Assembly: GCA_022360655.1 (NCBI GenBank)
Contig: JAKSCK010000240.1
Coordinates: 186,001 to 250,000, forward strand
Origin: Spirochaetales bacterium
GTDB taxonomy: Bacteria; Spirochaetota; Spirochaetia; DSM-2461
Reading direction: 5' to 3'
DNA: 64,000 nucleotides
Every line of letters starts with the position of its first letter. Within the stretch, counting starts at the first letter, position 1. The position numbers were made by a program, and so were the translations under genes. Below are positions 1 to 8,609 of the stretch, in pieces. The notes under the pieces were generated by a model, which was given only the letters and a program-made list of their open reading frames with translations, had not been told where the DNA came from and did no database searches.

Positions 1-191
1 ATTCCAATCTTTTCGCACCAGGAGTTCATACCTCAGGAAGTGTAGAGATTGGAAATCGATGTCTTTTTGGCGCCTCAGTGAATGTCATCAATCGATGCAA
101 AATTGGATCACATTCCATTTTTCCGTGTGGATATTCCATCACATCACATTGTGATGAAGCGACGGTTGTTAAGTTTTCGGCCAATACATGA
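1..191 (+). CDS. Hexapeptide-repeat acyltransferase, C-terminal end (partial)
   Basis: Reading frame 3 is open from the window edge to TGA at 189-191, giving the last 62 residues of a protein whose start lies outside. The residues show the isoleucine-rich periodic pattern of a left-handed beta-helix (GVHTSGSVEIGNRC, then VNVINRCKIGSHS), as in NeuD/PglD-type sugar O- or N-acyltransferases. Such enzymes acetylate sugars during surface polysaccharide synthesis, which fits the locus that follows. The terminal part after SHSIF departs from the usual 'GAGSVV...VVGVPAK' ending, so the exact subfamily is open. Family call is inference from about 60 residues. Confidence 0.6.
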   Translation, partial: SNLFAPGVHTSGSVEIGNRCLFGASVNVINRCKIGSHSIFPCGYSITSHCDEATVVKFSANT

Positions 192-360
192 TCTTCCATT
201 ATGAATGAACAGTCCCTATCAGTGCATTGCTTGAATTTGACAGAAAAAGGCAAATTGACCGCAGATTGATAATGCTCCATGAGTTCTGCTTTGTCGCTCA
301 ATGGTGATCTTTGAGAACCTCTTGCTTGTTGTTTTTCCTATATAGTGATACATTCCCGAC

Positions 361-642
361 ATGAGCGAGAAGTCCTGTTGCCCTCAAGAACGCATTGATG
401 AATATGCACGAAAATTGAAAGTTTGCGGCCATCCTTTGCGACTCAAGATTCTGTGTTTGATTGAAAAACAAGATTCCTGTGTTTCTGATCTATGGCAATG
501 TTTGGAACAGCCACAACCTGTTATCAGTCAACATCTTGCCGTTCTGAAAGATAAAGGCATTGTGGATTCAACGACGGATGGCAACCGTCGAATCTATCAT
601 ATCGCTGATGAGTTCATTCAAGGTGTTCTGCATCAATTTTAG
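361..642 (+). CDS. ArsR/SmtB-family winged-helix regulator
   Basis: A 93-residue protein of the usual ArsR size. It has the GHPLRLKIL helix near residues 23-31 and a recognition helix around 52-63 (QPVISQHLAVLK), followed by a beta-wing near DGNRRIYH. Metal-sensing ArsR members carry an ELCVCDL-type site at the position where this protein has DSCVSDL (residues 38-44), so only one of the two usual cysteines is present. There is also a CC pair at residues 6-7. Whether it binds metal, a thiol signal or nothing cannot be told. It sits 21 bases before a NusG-like antiterminator gene, so the two may be co-transcribed and control the polysaccharide operon downstream. Family assignment is firm; the ligand is unknown. 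Confidence 0.85.
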   Translation: MSEKSCCPQERIDEYARKLKVCGHPLRLKILCLIEKQDSCVSDLWQCLEQPQPVISQHLAVLKDKGIVDSTTDGNRRIYHIADEFIQGVLHQF

Positions 643-663
643 TACTGAGAATATAGAGATGTC

Positions 664-1215
664 ATGATGATGCTCATCTACACTATTCAGGTTCTTACAG
701 GCCAAGAAAAACGCGTGCTCAAACAACTTGAGAATCTGTTCTGTCGAGAACTTGGTGAGTCTCATGATATTTCAGTGCATTTTCCTCAACGTCAATTAAT
801 GCAAAAAATGTCGGGAAAAATGGTTCACAAACTTCAACCAGTTTTTCCAGGCTATTTATTTCTTAGCTCTCAAGATTTCCCTTCAAAGCTGTTTCGATTA
901 ATCACACGTTTGCCAGATGTTTTCTATTTTCTTCCCCGCCAGAATTCCCCTCAACCTCTTTCTTTAGAAGATGTTGATTTGATTAAACCGCTTCTTCTTT
1001 CTCCCAAAGGCATTACATCTCTTATTGATGTGCATTTTGATGAAGATGACAGGATTGTGGTTCACCATGGGCCATTCTCAGGTTATGAAGGTCGGATCAT
1101 TAAAGTTGACCGCCGCAAGCGGCGGATGCGAGTTGCCCTTTCTCTTTACGGTGATGGACTCCATATTGACTTTGGTTATCGAGATGTTGGACCATCAACT
1201 TTGAAACATCCGTAA
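664..1215 (+). CDS. NusG-like specialised elongation factor (RfaH/LoaP/UpxY type)
   Basis: The 183-residue protein has an N-terminal NusG domain, with the typical PVFPGYLFL strand near residues 59-67, a linker, and a C-terminal KOW domain starting near residue 130 (HHGPFSGYEGRI). NusG paralogues of this kind are loaded onto RNA polymerase at particular operons and suppress termination, classically for long polysaccharide or secondary-metabolite operons. Its place at the head of a polysaccharide locus, directly before cysQ, matches this role. Three ATG codons in a row (664, 667, 670) leave the exact start open. The housekeeping NusG would be expected beside secE and rplK, which are not here. 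The operon it acts on is inferred, not shown. Confidence 0.82.
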   Translation: MMMLIYTIQVLTGQEKRVLKQLENLFCRELGESHDISVHFPQRQLMQKMSGKMVHKLQPVFPGYLFLSSQDFPSKLFRLITRLPDVFYFLPRQNSPQPLSLEDVDLIKPLLLSPKGITSLIDVHFDEDDRIVVHHGPFSGYEGRIIKVDRRKRRMRVALSLYGDGLHIDFGYRDVGPSTLKHP

Positions 1216-1270
1216 ATATATATTGACTTAATCAAAACAGAGAAAAAGGTGACATGAATTTGCGCTTAAG

Positions 1271-1285
1271 GTTGTCATGAACAAC
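1271..1285 (+). promoter_or_regulatory. Small leader hairpin between the NusG-like gene and cysQ
   Basis: GTTGT and ACAAC form a perfect 5-bp stem around a CATGA loop, about 20 bases before the cysQ start codon and just upstream of its ribosome-binding site. RfaH/LoaP-type factors are recruited by short DNA or RNA elements in operon leaders, so this is a candidate, but the stem is short and chance is a fair explanation. Confidence 0.25.
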
Positions 1286-1304
1286 TCTGAAAAGAGGAGG
1301 ATTC

Positions 1305-2138
1305 ATGAAAATCAGCTCCCTCGCAAAGCTGGCTTCTCTTCTTACTCAGGCTGGCCAAGCCGTTATGGAAATTTACGATTCTCAAAATTATACATGGGAT
1401 AAGAAGGGTGATGGGTCGCCACTGACAGAAGCGGATTCCCAAAGTCATACCATTCTTCAAGAGGGTTTGGATTCATTTGAATGGGATGGAGAGATTCTTC
1501 CAGTGCTTTCTGAAGAAGGAGCAGATATACCTTATGAGGTGAGAAGGCATTGGCAACGATATTGGTTAGTTGATCCATTAGATGGAACAAAAGAGTTTAT
1601 CAGTCGTAACGGAGATTTTACAGTCAATGTGGCACTCATTGAGGCAGGAGAAGCCGTGCTGGGACTCGTCTACCTTCCTGTTGATGATGTGTTGTATTTT
1701 GGAATGTTGGGCTGGGGAGCTTATCGATTGGATCACGCTTCTCACTATTATGGTGATTCTGTTTTTGCCAATGCTCACCGAATTCATACATGCACCTTAC
1801 CAGTCGATGTGATCAATCTTGTTACGAGTCGATCGCATCGAAGTCCTCGAACAAAAACCTATATAGAATCCATTAGCGCGAGGCATTCTCAAGTCAATGT
1901 TCTTTCTCGCGGGAGTTCCATCAAACTGTGCTTAGTGGCTGAAGGGTCCGCTCATGCTTATCCCCGATTTACTCCCACGATGGAATGGGATATTGCCGCG
2001 GCCCATGCGATTTGTCGATCGGCTGGAGCACGAGTTTCCCATTGGGAAACAGGTGAAGAAATGCTCTATAACAATGAGGATCTGCGAAACTCAGGGTTTA
2101 TTGCTTCATGCCATCCAAGTTTGGAGCAAATCTTATGA
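1305..2138 (+). CDS. cysQ: 3'(2'),5'-bisphosphate nucleotidase CysQ
   Basis: A 277-residue member of the inositol-monophosphatase fold. The metal-binding motif DPLDGTKEF lies at residues 90-98, an SEE motif at 69-71, and the second signature MEWDIAAAHAI near the C-terminus. CysQ hydrolyses 3'-phosphoadenosine-5'-phosphate (PAP), the by-product of sulfotransferases, to AMP and phosphate. Its stop overlaps the cysD start (ATGA), and two sulfotransferases lie in the same run, so PAP removal here most likely supports polysaccharide sulfation rather than cysteine synthesis. A strong AGGAGG ribosome-binding site precedes the ATG. Assignment is firm. Confidence 0.92.
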   Translation: MKISSLAKLASLLTQAGQAVMEIYDSQNYTWDKKGDGSPLTEADSQSHTILQEGLDSFEWDGEILPVLSEEGADIPYEVRRHWQRYWLVDPLDGTKEFISRNGDFTVNVALIEAGEAVLGLVYLPVDDVLYFGMLGWGAYRLDHASHYYGDSVFANAHRIHTCTLPVDVINLVTSRSHRSPRTKTYIESISARHSQVNVLSRGSSIKLCLVAEGSAHAYPRFTPTMEWDIAAAHAICRSAGARVSHWETGEEMLYNNEDLRNSGFIASCHPSLEQIL

Positions 2139-3034
2139 GTGGATGTGATCATCTTTCTCAGCTCGAATCCGAGGCTCTTTATGTTCTGAGAGAAACTTTT
2201 GCTCAGTTTGAAAAACCTGTACTTCTATTCTCGGGTGGGAAAGATTCAGTGGTTTTGGCCCATCTTGCCAAGAAAGCGTTTCATCCAGCCCCCATTCCAT
2301 TTTCCTTTTTGCATGTGGATACAGGGCACAATTTTCCAGAAACACTTTGTTTTCGGGATGAGTTCCTTGGTGTGTTGGGGGCCAAACTGATTGTTCGTCA
2401 GGTCCAAGATTCTCTTGATGCTGGCACGGCTCATGAGGAGGAGGGGCCCAATCCCAGTCGTAATGGACTTCAAGCCATTACCTTGCTTGAGGCCCTTGCA
2501 GAGATGGGTTTTGATGCCGCATTGGGTGGGGCACGTAGAGATGAAGAAAAATCCCGGGCCAAAGAACGTTTTTTTAGCCATCGGGATCAATATGGGCAAT
2601 GGACTCCCAAATATCAGCGTCCAGAATTATGGAATCTGTTTAATGGAATGAAGAATAAAGGTGAGCATTTTCGAATTTTTCCACTATCAAATTGGACTGA
2701 AATGGATGTTTGGAATTACATCGCCCAAGAACAGCTTTCCCTTCCTTCTCTGTATTTTGCTCATGAACGTCCTATGGTTGAACGACAAGGAATGCTATTG
2801 GCTCTTGGTGAGCATAACACTCTTGAACCTGGGGAACGTTCACAAGTTCTTTCCGTTCGTTTCCGAACTGTTGGCGATATGACTTGCAGTGGAGGAATGC
2901 TTTCCACTTCCCAATCAGTCTTTGAGGTGATCTCAGAGTTGTCCAACTCACGAAAAAGTGAGCGTGGTGGACGCGCCGATGATAAGCGTGGCATCTCGGC
3001 CATGGAGGACCGGAAAAGGGGGGGATACTTTTGA
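2135..3034 (+). CDS. cysD: Sulfate adenylyltransferase subunit 2 (CysD)
   Basis: A 299-residue ATP pyrophosphatase-fold enzyme with the PP-loop SGGKDS at residues 33-38 and the family's typical length. With CysN it makes adenosine 5'-phosphosulfate from sulfate and ATP. I chose ATG 2135 because it overlaps the cysQ stop as ATGA and begins the conserved region; an ATG at 2108 would add nine residues inside cysQ. The C-terminal basic tail (ERGGRADDKRGISAMEDRKR) is typical of the family. A run of seven G at 3018-3024 lies in the last codons and also serves as ribosome-binding site for the next gene. Confidence 0.93.
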   Translation: MSGCDHLSQLESEALYVLRETFAQFEKPVLLFSGGKDSVVLAHLAKKAFHPAPIPFSFLHVDTGHNFPETLCFRDEFLGVLGAKLIVRQVQDSLDAGTAHEEEGPNPSRNGLQAITLLEALAEMGFDAALGGARRDEEKSRAKERFFSHRDQYGQWTPKYQRPELWNLFNGMKNKGEHFRIFPLSNWTEMDVWNYIAQEQLSLPSLYFAHERPMVERQGMLLALGEHNTLEPGERSQVLSVRFRTVGDMTCSGGMLSTSQSVFEVISELSNSRKSERGGRADDKRGISAMEDRKRGGYF

Positions 3035-4956
3035 GTGTTGCCATGAATTCCAGTAAAGAGTCTCACTCGAATACCCAAGTGACAGGGAAAAAAATTGCAT
3101 CAAAAGAACTCCTTCGTTTAACCACAGCGGGAAGTGTGGATGATGGGAAAAGTACGCTGATTGGCCGGTTACTCTATGACTGTGGACAAGTTTCTGACGA
3201 TCAATTGGAAGAAATGCGTCGAGTTTCAGAGATCCGCAATGATAAAAAACTCGATTTCTCATTATTAACAGATGGTCTTCGTGCCGAGCGAGAACAAGGG
3301 ATCACCATAGATGTGGCTCATCGATATTTCTCGACATCTTCTCGCCAATACATCATTACCGATGTTCCTGGACACGAACAATACACAAGAAATATGGTGA
3401 CTGGAGCGAGCACAGCAGATGTGGCATTGATCCTTGTTGATGCTCGTAAGGGCATTCTCGATCAATCACGACGTCATGGTTTCATTGCAAGTCTTCTTGG
3501 AATTCCTCATCTTCTTGTCGCTGTGAATAAAATGGATTTGGTGGATTGGTCAGAGGAGTGTTTTCACCAAATTGTCCAGGAATACACGGAATTCTCAAGA
3601 AAACTGAGAATCACAGATATTCGTTTTGTGCCTATCTGCGCTTGTCAGGGAGATAATGTTGTTTCATCAAGTCCTTCCATGAGTTGGTACTCAGGACCAT
3701 CCTTACTGGAACAGCTTGAAACCATCACCATTGCTGCAGATCAAAACCTTGTGGATTTCCGATTCTCTGTTCAATGTGTTTTGCGCCCTCATCAAGATTT
3801 TCGGGGATATGCGGGTAGAATTGCGTCTGGTAATGTTTCACCTGGTGATTCCATTGTGGTGTTGCCATCAGGAATTGAAACAACCATAGAAAACATACTC
3901 ACAGCTGATGGTGAAAAAAAAGAAGCAAAAGTTAATGATTCCATTGTGATGACATTTGCTGATGATGTTGATGTTGGTCGTGGTGATGTGATTGCCCGTG
4001 TGGGAAATCAACCAGAGGTTAAACGCCATTTTGATGCCATTCTTTGTTGGATGAATGATCAAAAAGTTTTACAGAATAAAAACCGTTATATTCTGCAACT
4101 TGGTACCCAGAGAGTTCAGGCCTTTGTTGATAAAATCCACTATCGGATCAATGTTCATACCTTGCACCGAGAAAAAAAGATTTCTCAATTTGAATTGAAT
4201 GACATTGGTCGGGTTTCTATGGAGCTCATCTCTCCTCTTGTTTTTGATGACTATGTAAAAAACAGAGCCTTGGGGGGCTTTGTACTCATTGATCCTCAAA
4301 CTCATCAAACAGTTGCAGCAGGAATGATTCAGGGATCTGGTTCAGAGCATCTTTATGAAACATCATCTCTTCATAAACAAATTTCTTCCAATGTGACGTG
4401 GCTAGAACGAGGGATTGATGTGCACATGCGAGAAAATCGCAATGCTCATCAGGCTCAATGCCTGTGGCTGACAGGCCTTTCTGCATCTGGCAAGTCTACT
4501 ATTGCAAAAGCTTTGGAAGAAATTCTTTTTGCTGAGGGAAAGCAGGTTTACCTTCTTGATGGTGATAATGTCCGCCATGGCTTATGCGGTGATTTAGGGT
4601 TCAGTCAAAAAGAACGACAAGAAAATATCCGTCGTGTGGGACATGTTGCTCGTCTTTTCTATGATGCAGGATTTGTGGTGATTTGTTCTTTTATTAGCCC
4701 AAAACGGGATGTTCGTGATTCTGTGAAATCCTTGTTTCCCTTGGGTGCATTTCATGAGATCTTCATTGATTGTCCATTGGAAGAGTGCATCAAACGAGAT
4801 CCAAAAGGATTGTACAAGAAGGCTTTAACAGGAGAAATCCCCGAATTCACTGGTGTCTCTGCACCCTATGAGGAACCCTTGAATCCGTCTTTAACCATCC
4901 AAACAAACCGAACAAAACCTCTTGATGCGATTGCTCAAATTAAGGATCTTTTATGA
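3031..4956 (+). CDS. cysNC: Bifunctional sulfate adenylyltransferase subunit 1 / APS kinase (CysNC)
   Basis: A 641-residue fusion. The N-terminal GTPase part carries the P-loop GSVDDGKST at residues 34-42, DVPGHE at 111-116 and NKMD at 166-169. The C-terminal APS kinase part begins near residue 475 with its own P-loop GLSASGKST. CysN with CysD forms APS using GTP hydrolysis; the kinase domain converts it to PAPS, the sulfate donor. The start is probably TTG 3031, overlapping the cysD stop as TTGA six bases after a G7 tract; ATG 3043 is an in-frame alternative but sits too far from that tract. No PAPS reductase or sulfite reductase follows, which argues for use in sulfation. Confidence 0.95.
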   Translation: MSVAMNSSKESHSNTQVTGKKIASKELLRLTTAGSVDDGKSTLIGRLLYDCGQVSDDQLEEMRRVSEIRNDKKLDFSLLTDGLRAEREQGITIDVAHRYFSTSSRQYIITDVPGHEQYTRNMVTGASTADVALILVDARKGILDQSRRHGFIASLLGIPHLLVAVNKMDLVDWSEECFHQIVQEYTEFSRKLRITDIRFVPICACQGDNVVSSSPSMSWYSGPSLLEQLETITIAADQNLVDFRFSVQCVLRPHQDFRGYAGRIASGNVSPGDSIVVLPSGIETTIENILTADGEKKEAKVNDSIVMTFADDVDVGRGDVIARVGNQPEVKRHFDAILCWMNDQKVLQNKNRYILQLGTQRVQAFVDKIHYRINVHTLHREKKISQFELNDIGRVSMELISPLVFDDYVKNRALGGFVLIDPQTHQTVAAGMIQGSGSEHLYETSSLHKQISSNVTWLERGIDVHMRENRNAHQAQCLWLTGLSASGKSTIAKALEEILFAEGKQVYLLDGDNVRHGLCGDLGFSQKERQENIRRVGHVARLFYDAGFVVICSFISPKRDVRDSVKSLFPLGAFHEIFIDCPLEECIKRDPKGLYKKALTGEIPEFTGVSAPYEEPLNPSLTIQTNRTKPLDAIAQIKDLL

Positions 4957-6290
4957 TTTCAGGTGAGCCAGAAGATGGCTCAACTCAAGGTGAGGGTGTT
5001 GGGTTTAAAGCCCATATTTTTTCAGAAAGTGTTTTGGGCTTTGCAGGAGCATCCTTTCTACTGAAAGTTGGTGCCCTCATCTTTCAAACATTCATTGGTG
5101 TAGCATTGGCTCGTGCATTAGGAGCCACTGGCTTAGGTTCTTACTCACTTTCCATGGCCATCATCAATCTCTTGAGTCTTCCTCTTGCTTTAGGCTTTCC
5201 CACTTTGAGCCTCCGAGAATTATCAGCATATTTAGCAAAGGATAATAAAGCATTTGCATTGGGCTATATTCATCGATCAGGTCAAATTGTTTTTTTGACT
5301 TCATCATTGGTGGCCTTACTCTGTGTCTCTTTACTTTTGCTCTTCCGGGAACATGTTTCATCCCTACACACGTCAATATTGGCCTTTTTTTTACTTCCTT
5401 TGATTGTATCGAACAGTCTCAGAACAGGAATCCTCCGTGCTTTTGGTCGTGTGATTTATGCTCAAATCCCTGATTCCCTTGTTAGACCCTTATGTTTTCT
5501 CGTCATGCTTCCCTTGCTTCTTTTGAAACCAACCCCAGACCACGCGTTATTTCTTCAAATTGTTGCGACAGCAATAGCCTTTTTTATAGGAAAAATTCTG
5601 CTGTATAGAACAAGTCGTGAGGTTTTAGGTTCATGTGTCCCTGAATACAAAAGCTTGTATTGGTTGAAATTAGCCTTTCCTTTTGTCTTTATTGGTGTGA
5701 TGCAAATGGTGAACAGACAGATTGATTTTGTGATGTTAGGAATTATGAAAAATCATGACGATGTGGGAGTTTATAAGGCTGTTTCCCAGGGGGCAATGCT
5801 CGTCTCATTTGTCTTGGCATCCATCAACATGGTTCAAGGACCGCGAATCGCCGCCTATTGGGCTATCAATGATAAACAAAGTCTGCAGCGTTTGGTGACA
5901 AAGAATGCACGTATTGCCGCCTTCGGAACCATTATGATTGCCGTCGTGATCATGGTGATGGCTCCCCATTTGCTTGAGACCATTTTTGGACAAGGGTTTG
6001 TACGTGGAGCCATGGCTCTTCGAATCCTCTGTTTCGGGCAAATCATAAATGGACTCTCAGGATCTGTTGGAGCGCTTTTAAATATGACAGGGCATGAAAA
6101 ATATACACTTCGTGGAATGGGGATGGCATCGATGACAAACATTCTGTTGAATCTTCTACTTGTCCCTCAGTACGGTATCATTGGAGCAGCAGTGGCTTCT
6201 TCTATTAGCAATAGTCTTTGGAATATCCTGATGATTTTTTTTGTGAACAAGGTGACTCGAATCCGCCCAACCTTTACCGGTTTGTTTTAG
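4953..6290 (+). CDS. Wzx-like polysaccharide flippase
   Basis: A 445-residue integral membrane protein of the MATE/MVF superfamily, with about a dozen hydrophobic segments and the usual first-helix pattern (GASFLLKVGALIFQTFIG). Wzx-type flippases move undecaprenyl-linked repeat units across the inner membrane. The start ATG overlaps the cysNC stop (ATGA), so a flippase is translationally coupled to PAPS synthesis. This suggests that sulfation and export belong to one polysaccharide pathway. A second flippase lies at 23428, so which one serves which glycan is unclear. Confidence 0.85.
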   Translation: MISGEPEDGSTQGEGVGFKAHIFSESVLGFAGASFLLKVGALIFQTFIGVALARALGATGLGSYSLSMAIINLLSLPLALGFPTLSLRELSAYLAKDNKAFALGYIHRSGQIVFLTSSLVALLCVSLLLLFREHVSSLHTSILAFFLLPLIVSNSLRTGILRAFGRVIYAQIPDSLVRPLCFLVMLPLLLLKPTPDHALFLQIVATAIAFFIGKILLYRTSREVLGSCVPEYKSLYWLKLAFPFVFIGVMQMVNRQIDFVMLGIMKNHDDVGVYKAVSQGAMLVSFVLASINMVQGPRIAAYWAINDKQSLQRLVTKNARIAAFGTIMIAVVIMVMAPHLLETIFGQGFVRGAMALRILCFGQIINGLSGSVGALLNMTGHEKYTLRGMGMASMTNILLNLLLVPQYGIIGAAVASSISNSLWNILMIFFVNKVTRIRPTFTGLF

Positions 6291-6309
6291 ACTTAATTGA
6301 GAGGTTTCT

Positions 6310-7260
6310 TTGGTGGATAAAAGACCGACTCTCATTCACATTGGCTATCATAAAACTGGATCAACGTGGTTTCAAAAAGCCTTCTTTCCAAGTTTTGAAA
6401 ACCTTTATGTTGTACCACAAAATCTCAGTACATCTTTATTTGTCTTTCCAAGTAGTTTTTCCTTTGATGCGTCATCAACAGCAGAACATCTTTGGCATTT
6501 AACCGAAGAGGCGGAATGTCAAAGCATGGTTGTTTCGAATGAAGAACTCTCTGGAAACATTCATTCTGGTGGAAATGGAGGTTATGTGGCAAAGGAGGTT
6601 GCTGAGCGGCTGTATCAAACATTTGGAGCCGATTCCCAAATCTTGATTTTCCTCCGAAACCAAGAGGATATGATTGAATCATCATATCGGCAGTACCTTA
6701 AGATTGGTGGCACACAAAAGCTCCATGCTTACCTGAATCCGCCTCACGAATCCCATCGGCGACCACGATTCTCATTATCCCATTTTGAGTATGATCAATT
6801 GGTTTCATTCTATTTTCAACTTTTTGGAAAAGATCATGTTCATGTATTTTTTTATGAAGATTTTAAATCTGATAAAGATGTGGTTCTTCGGTCCATTATG
6901 CAGATTATGGGTTTTCAAAGTGCATGGACTGGACCCAATGCTGCAATCAACCAAAGTCATAGTCGAGGGGCTTTAAAGTTCCTCCGTATTGTGAATTTTA
7001 TATCGCATTCAAGTTCTCTGAATGATGAAATGCCCCTGTGTTTTCCTATCATCGGAAAAATTGCACATCGATGGGTTCTTCCAATGTTGAATAAATGGTT
7101 TAGTAAGCATCGTAAATCCTTTTTGGATTATGAATTAAGACAGAAAATACGGCTATATTATAAAAATAGTAATACAAGGTTAACGAAAACCCTTTCGATG
7201 ACGAAAGAGTCTTTGGCCAAACGCGGATATTCCGTGGAGTTCGTAGAAGAGGGGCCATAA
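6310..7260 (+). CDS. PAPS-dependent sulfotransferase
   Basis: A 316-residue protein whose N-terminus has the 5'-phosphosulfate-binding loop HKTGSTWFQ at residues 14-22, and a 3'-phosphate-binding region near LIFLRNQEDMIESSY. These are standard features of carbohydrate sulfotransferases, which move sulfate from PAPS to a hydroxyl or amine. The ATG-less start is TTG 6310 or GTG 6313 after GAGAGG; the protein reads naturally from either. It overlaps the next sulfotransferase gene as TAATG. The acceptor is presumably the locus polysaccharide or its lipid-linked repeat unit, by context only. Confidence 0.85.
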   Translation: MVDKRPTLIHIGYHKTGSTWFQKAFFPSFENLYVVPQNLSTSLFVFPSSFSFDASSTAEHLWHLTEEAECQSMVVSNEELSGNIHSGGNGGYVAKEVAERLYQTFGADSQILIFLRNQEDMIESSYRQYLKIGGTQKLHAYLNPPHESHRRPRFSLSHFEYDQLVSFYFQLFGKDHVHVFFYEDFKSDKDVVLRSIMQIMGFQSAWTGPNAAINQSHSRGALKFLRIVNFISHSSSLNDEMPLCFPIIGKIAHRWVLPMLNKWFSKHRKSFLDYELRQKIRLYYKNSNTRLTKTLSMTKESLAKRGYSVEFVEEGP

Positions 7261-8219
7261 TGCAAGAATATACTTTACCATTCTTTGAATCTCATCATCT
7301 TCTTCGTACTCTGGCTGTTCAGTTTTGTAATGGGTTCTCATCAAAGAAAGTCTCTTCTCCTATGGGAGTGACTTCCCGTCCGATTTTTATCGTTGGAAGT
7401 GGACGATCGGGCAATACTTTGCTTCGTCGAATCCTCATGCAGGGCAAGCAAGTGATCATTCCTCCAGAAACCTATGTTCTTGGGGAATTTTTTGATAAGT
7501 TTATCCGATATAATTATATTAAATATAAAGATTTAGTTTATCTTTGTTATTCGTTGATTGAATACCATCCAGAGTTTGATACCTTCTCCCTTCCTGGTTT
7601 AGGAGAACTGGTGCATGAACAACAAAAGAGTCATCATTCTTTGTCTGAGTTGATTGAGGGCTTTTTTTTGTATTATGCATCCAAACATGATTCTGCTGGT
7701 TTGCGTTGGGGTGACAAGACACCTCTCAATGCCTTTGCCATTTTTCGTTTGGCCACCCTTTTTCCCCAAGCGCAGTTCATTCATATGATCAGGAACCCTG
7801 TTGATGTTACTTCCTCCTATCTTGATGCCAAGTTGTATTCAAATCTTGAGAGCGCAACAAATCGATGGCTCATGGCGGTTTCCCATATTCGACGTTTCCA
7901 AAAGAAATTCCCTGATTCCATCTATGAAGTCTTTTACGAAGAATTGGTCACAAAACCGCATGAATGTGTGGAAAAAATCAGCAATTTTCTTGGTTTGGAA
8001 TATTGTGCAACAATGCTCAAATCTGATGAGTCTCTTTCCATGGGTGATGTCAAAAAACATGATCATCATTCATCTGTGATGAAACCCATTACTGCGGGAC
8101 AAATAGGAAAGGGGTATCAGAAGCTCACGGCGAAGGAATGCCATCAAATCCAAGATCAGATTGTCTGCAATGCGACGATTGATATGGTGGACTTACTCCA
8201 ACATTATCATTTCCTTTGA
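7260..8219 (+). CDS. Second sulfotransferase
   Basis: A 319-residue sulfotransferase-family protein with the phosphosulfate loop VGSGRSGNTLLRR at residues 45-57 and a second motif, FIHMIRNPVDVTSSY, matching the 3'-phosphate-binding arginine/serine region. It belongs to a different branch from its upstream neighbour (GSGRSGNT against HKTGSTW), so the two probably sulfate different positions or sugars. Its start overlaps the preceding stop as TAATG. It is the last gene of the run starting with cysQ; a 390-base gap follows. Confidence 0.85.
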   Translation: MQEYTLPFFESHHLLRTLAVQFCNGFSSKKVSSPMGVTSRPIFIVGSGRSGNTLLRRILMQGKQVIIPPETYVLGEFFDKFIRYNYIKYKDLVYLCYSLIEYHPEFDTFSLPGLGELVHEQQKSHHSLSELIEGFFLYYASKHDSAGLRWGDKTPLNAFAIFRLATLFPQAQFIHMIRNPVDVTSSYLDAKLYSNLESATNRWLMAVSHIRRFQKKFPDSIYEVFYEELVTKPHECVEKISNFLGLEYCATMLKSDESLSMGDVKKHDHHSSVMKPITAGQIGKGYQKLTAKECHQIQDQIVCNATIDMVDLLQHYHFL

Positions 8220-8609
8220 AGTCATCGTCTGAAATACGAGAAATCATGGAATAGCAGGAATAGAATCCTAGGAGAATATTTTTGTGACTCTTTCATGGAA
8301 ATTCTCTGTGTAAGGACTCTTAAGAGATGGCACTTAAACGAGTTCCCCTTTCCTCAATTTCCATGCATTGATGACATGAAATTCATTATTCCCACTAAAT
8401 GAATAGTGAAACCACAATAAAGCTCCATCTCTTGCATTAGTTAAACCTAATAAAACAGCTGTAACCTAAATTATGTCCGCTAATGGTTTTCCAAACGGCT
8501 CTTGAAGTTTGAAAAAGGAGTTGTGTGGTTGAACAATCTTGCGATGTTTTCCTGAGAGGTCACTCTTGCATCGTGATGGACTGATTCGAGCAATTTGAAG
8601 GAGTAGAGT
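8220..8609. other. Intergenic region, no gene recognised
   Basis: This 390-base gap separates the sulfation run from the next glycosyltransferase gene. It has no long open frame on either strand and no clear terminator hairpin. It may contain the promoter of the following gene, but I could not pick a convincing -35/-10 pair. Confidence 0.4.

Noticed and set aside
26-301. Open frame on the minus strand of 91 residues
   Set aside because: It overlaps the end of the hexapeptide acyltransferase on the plus strand, matches no family and has no ribosome-binding site.
1305-4956. Assimilatory sulfate reduction operon
   Set aside because: cysQ, cysD and cysNC are present but PAPS reductase and sulfite reductase are not, while two sulfotransferases are.
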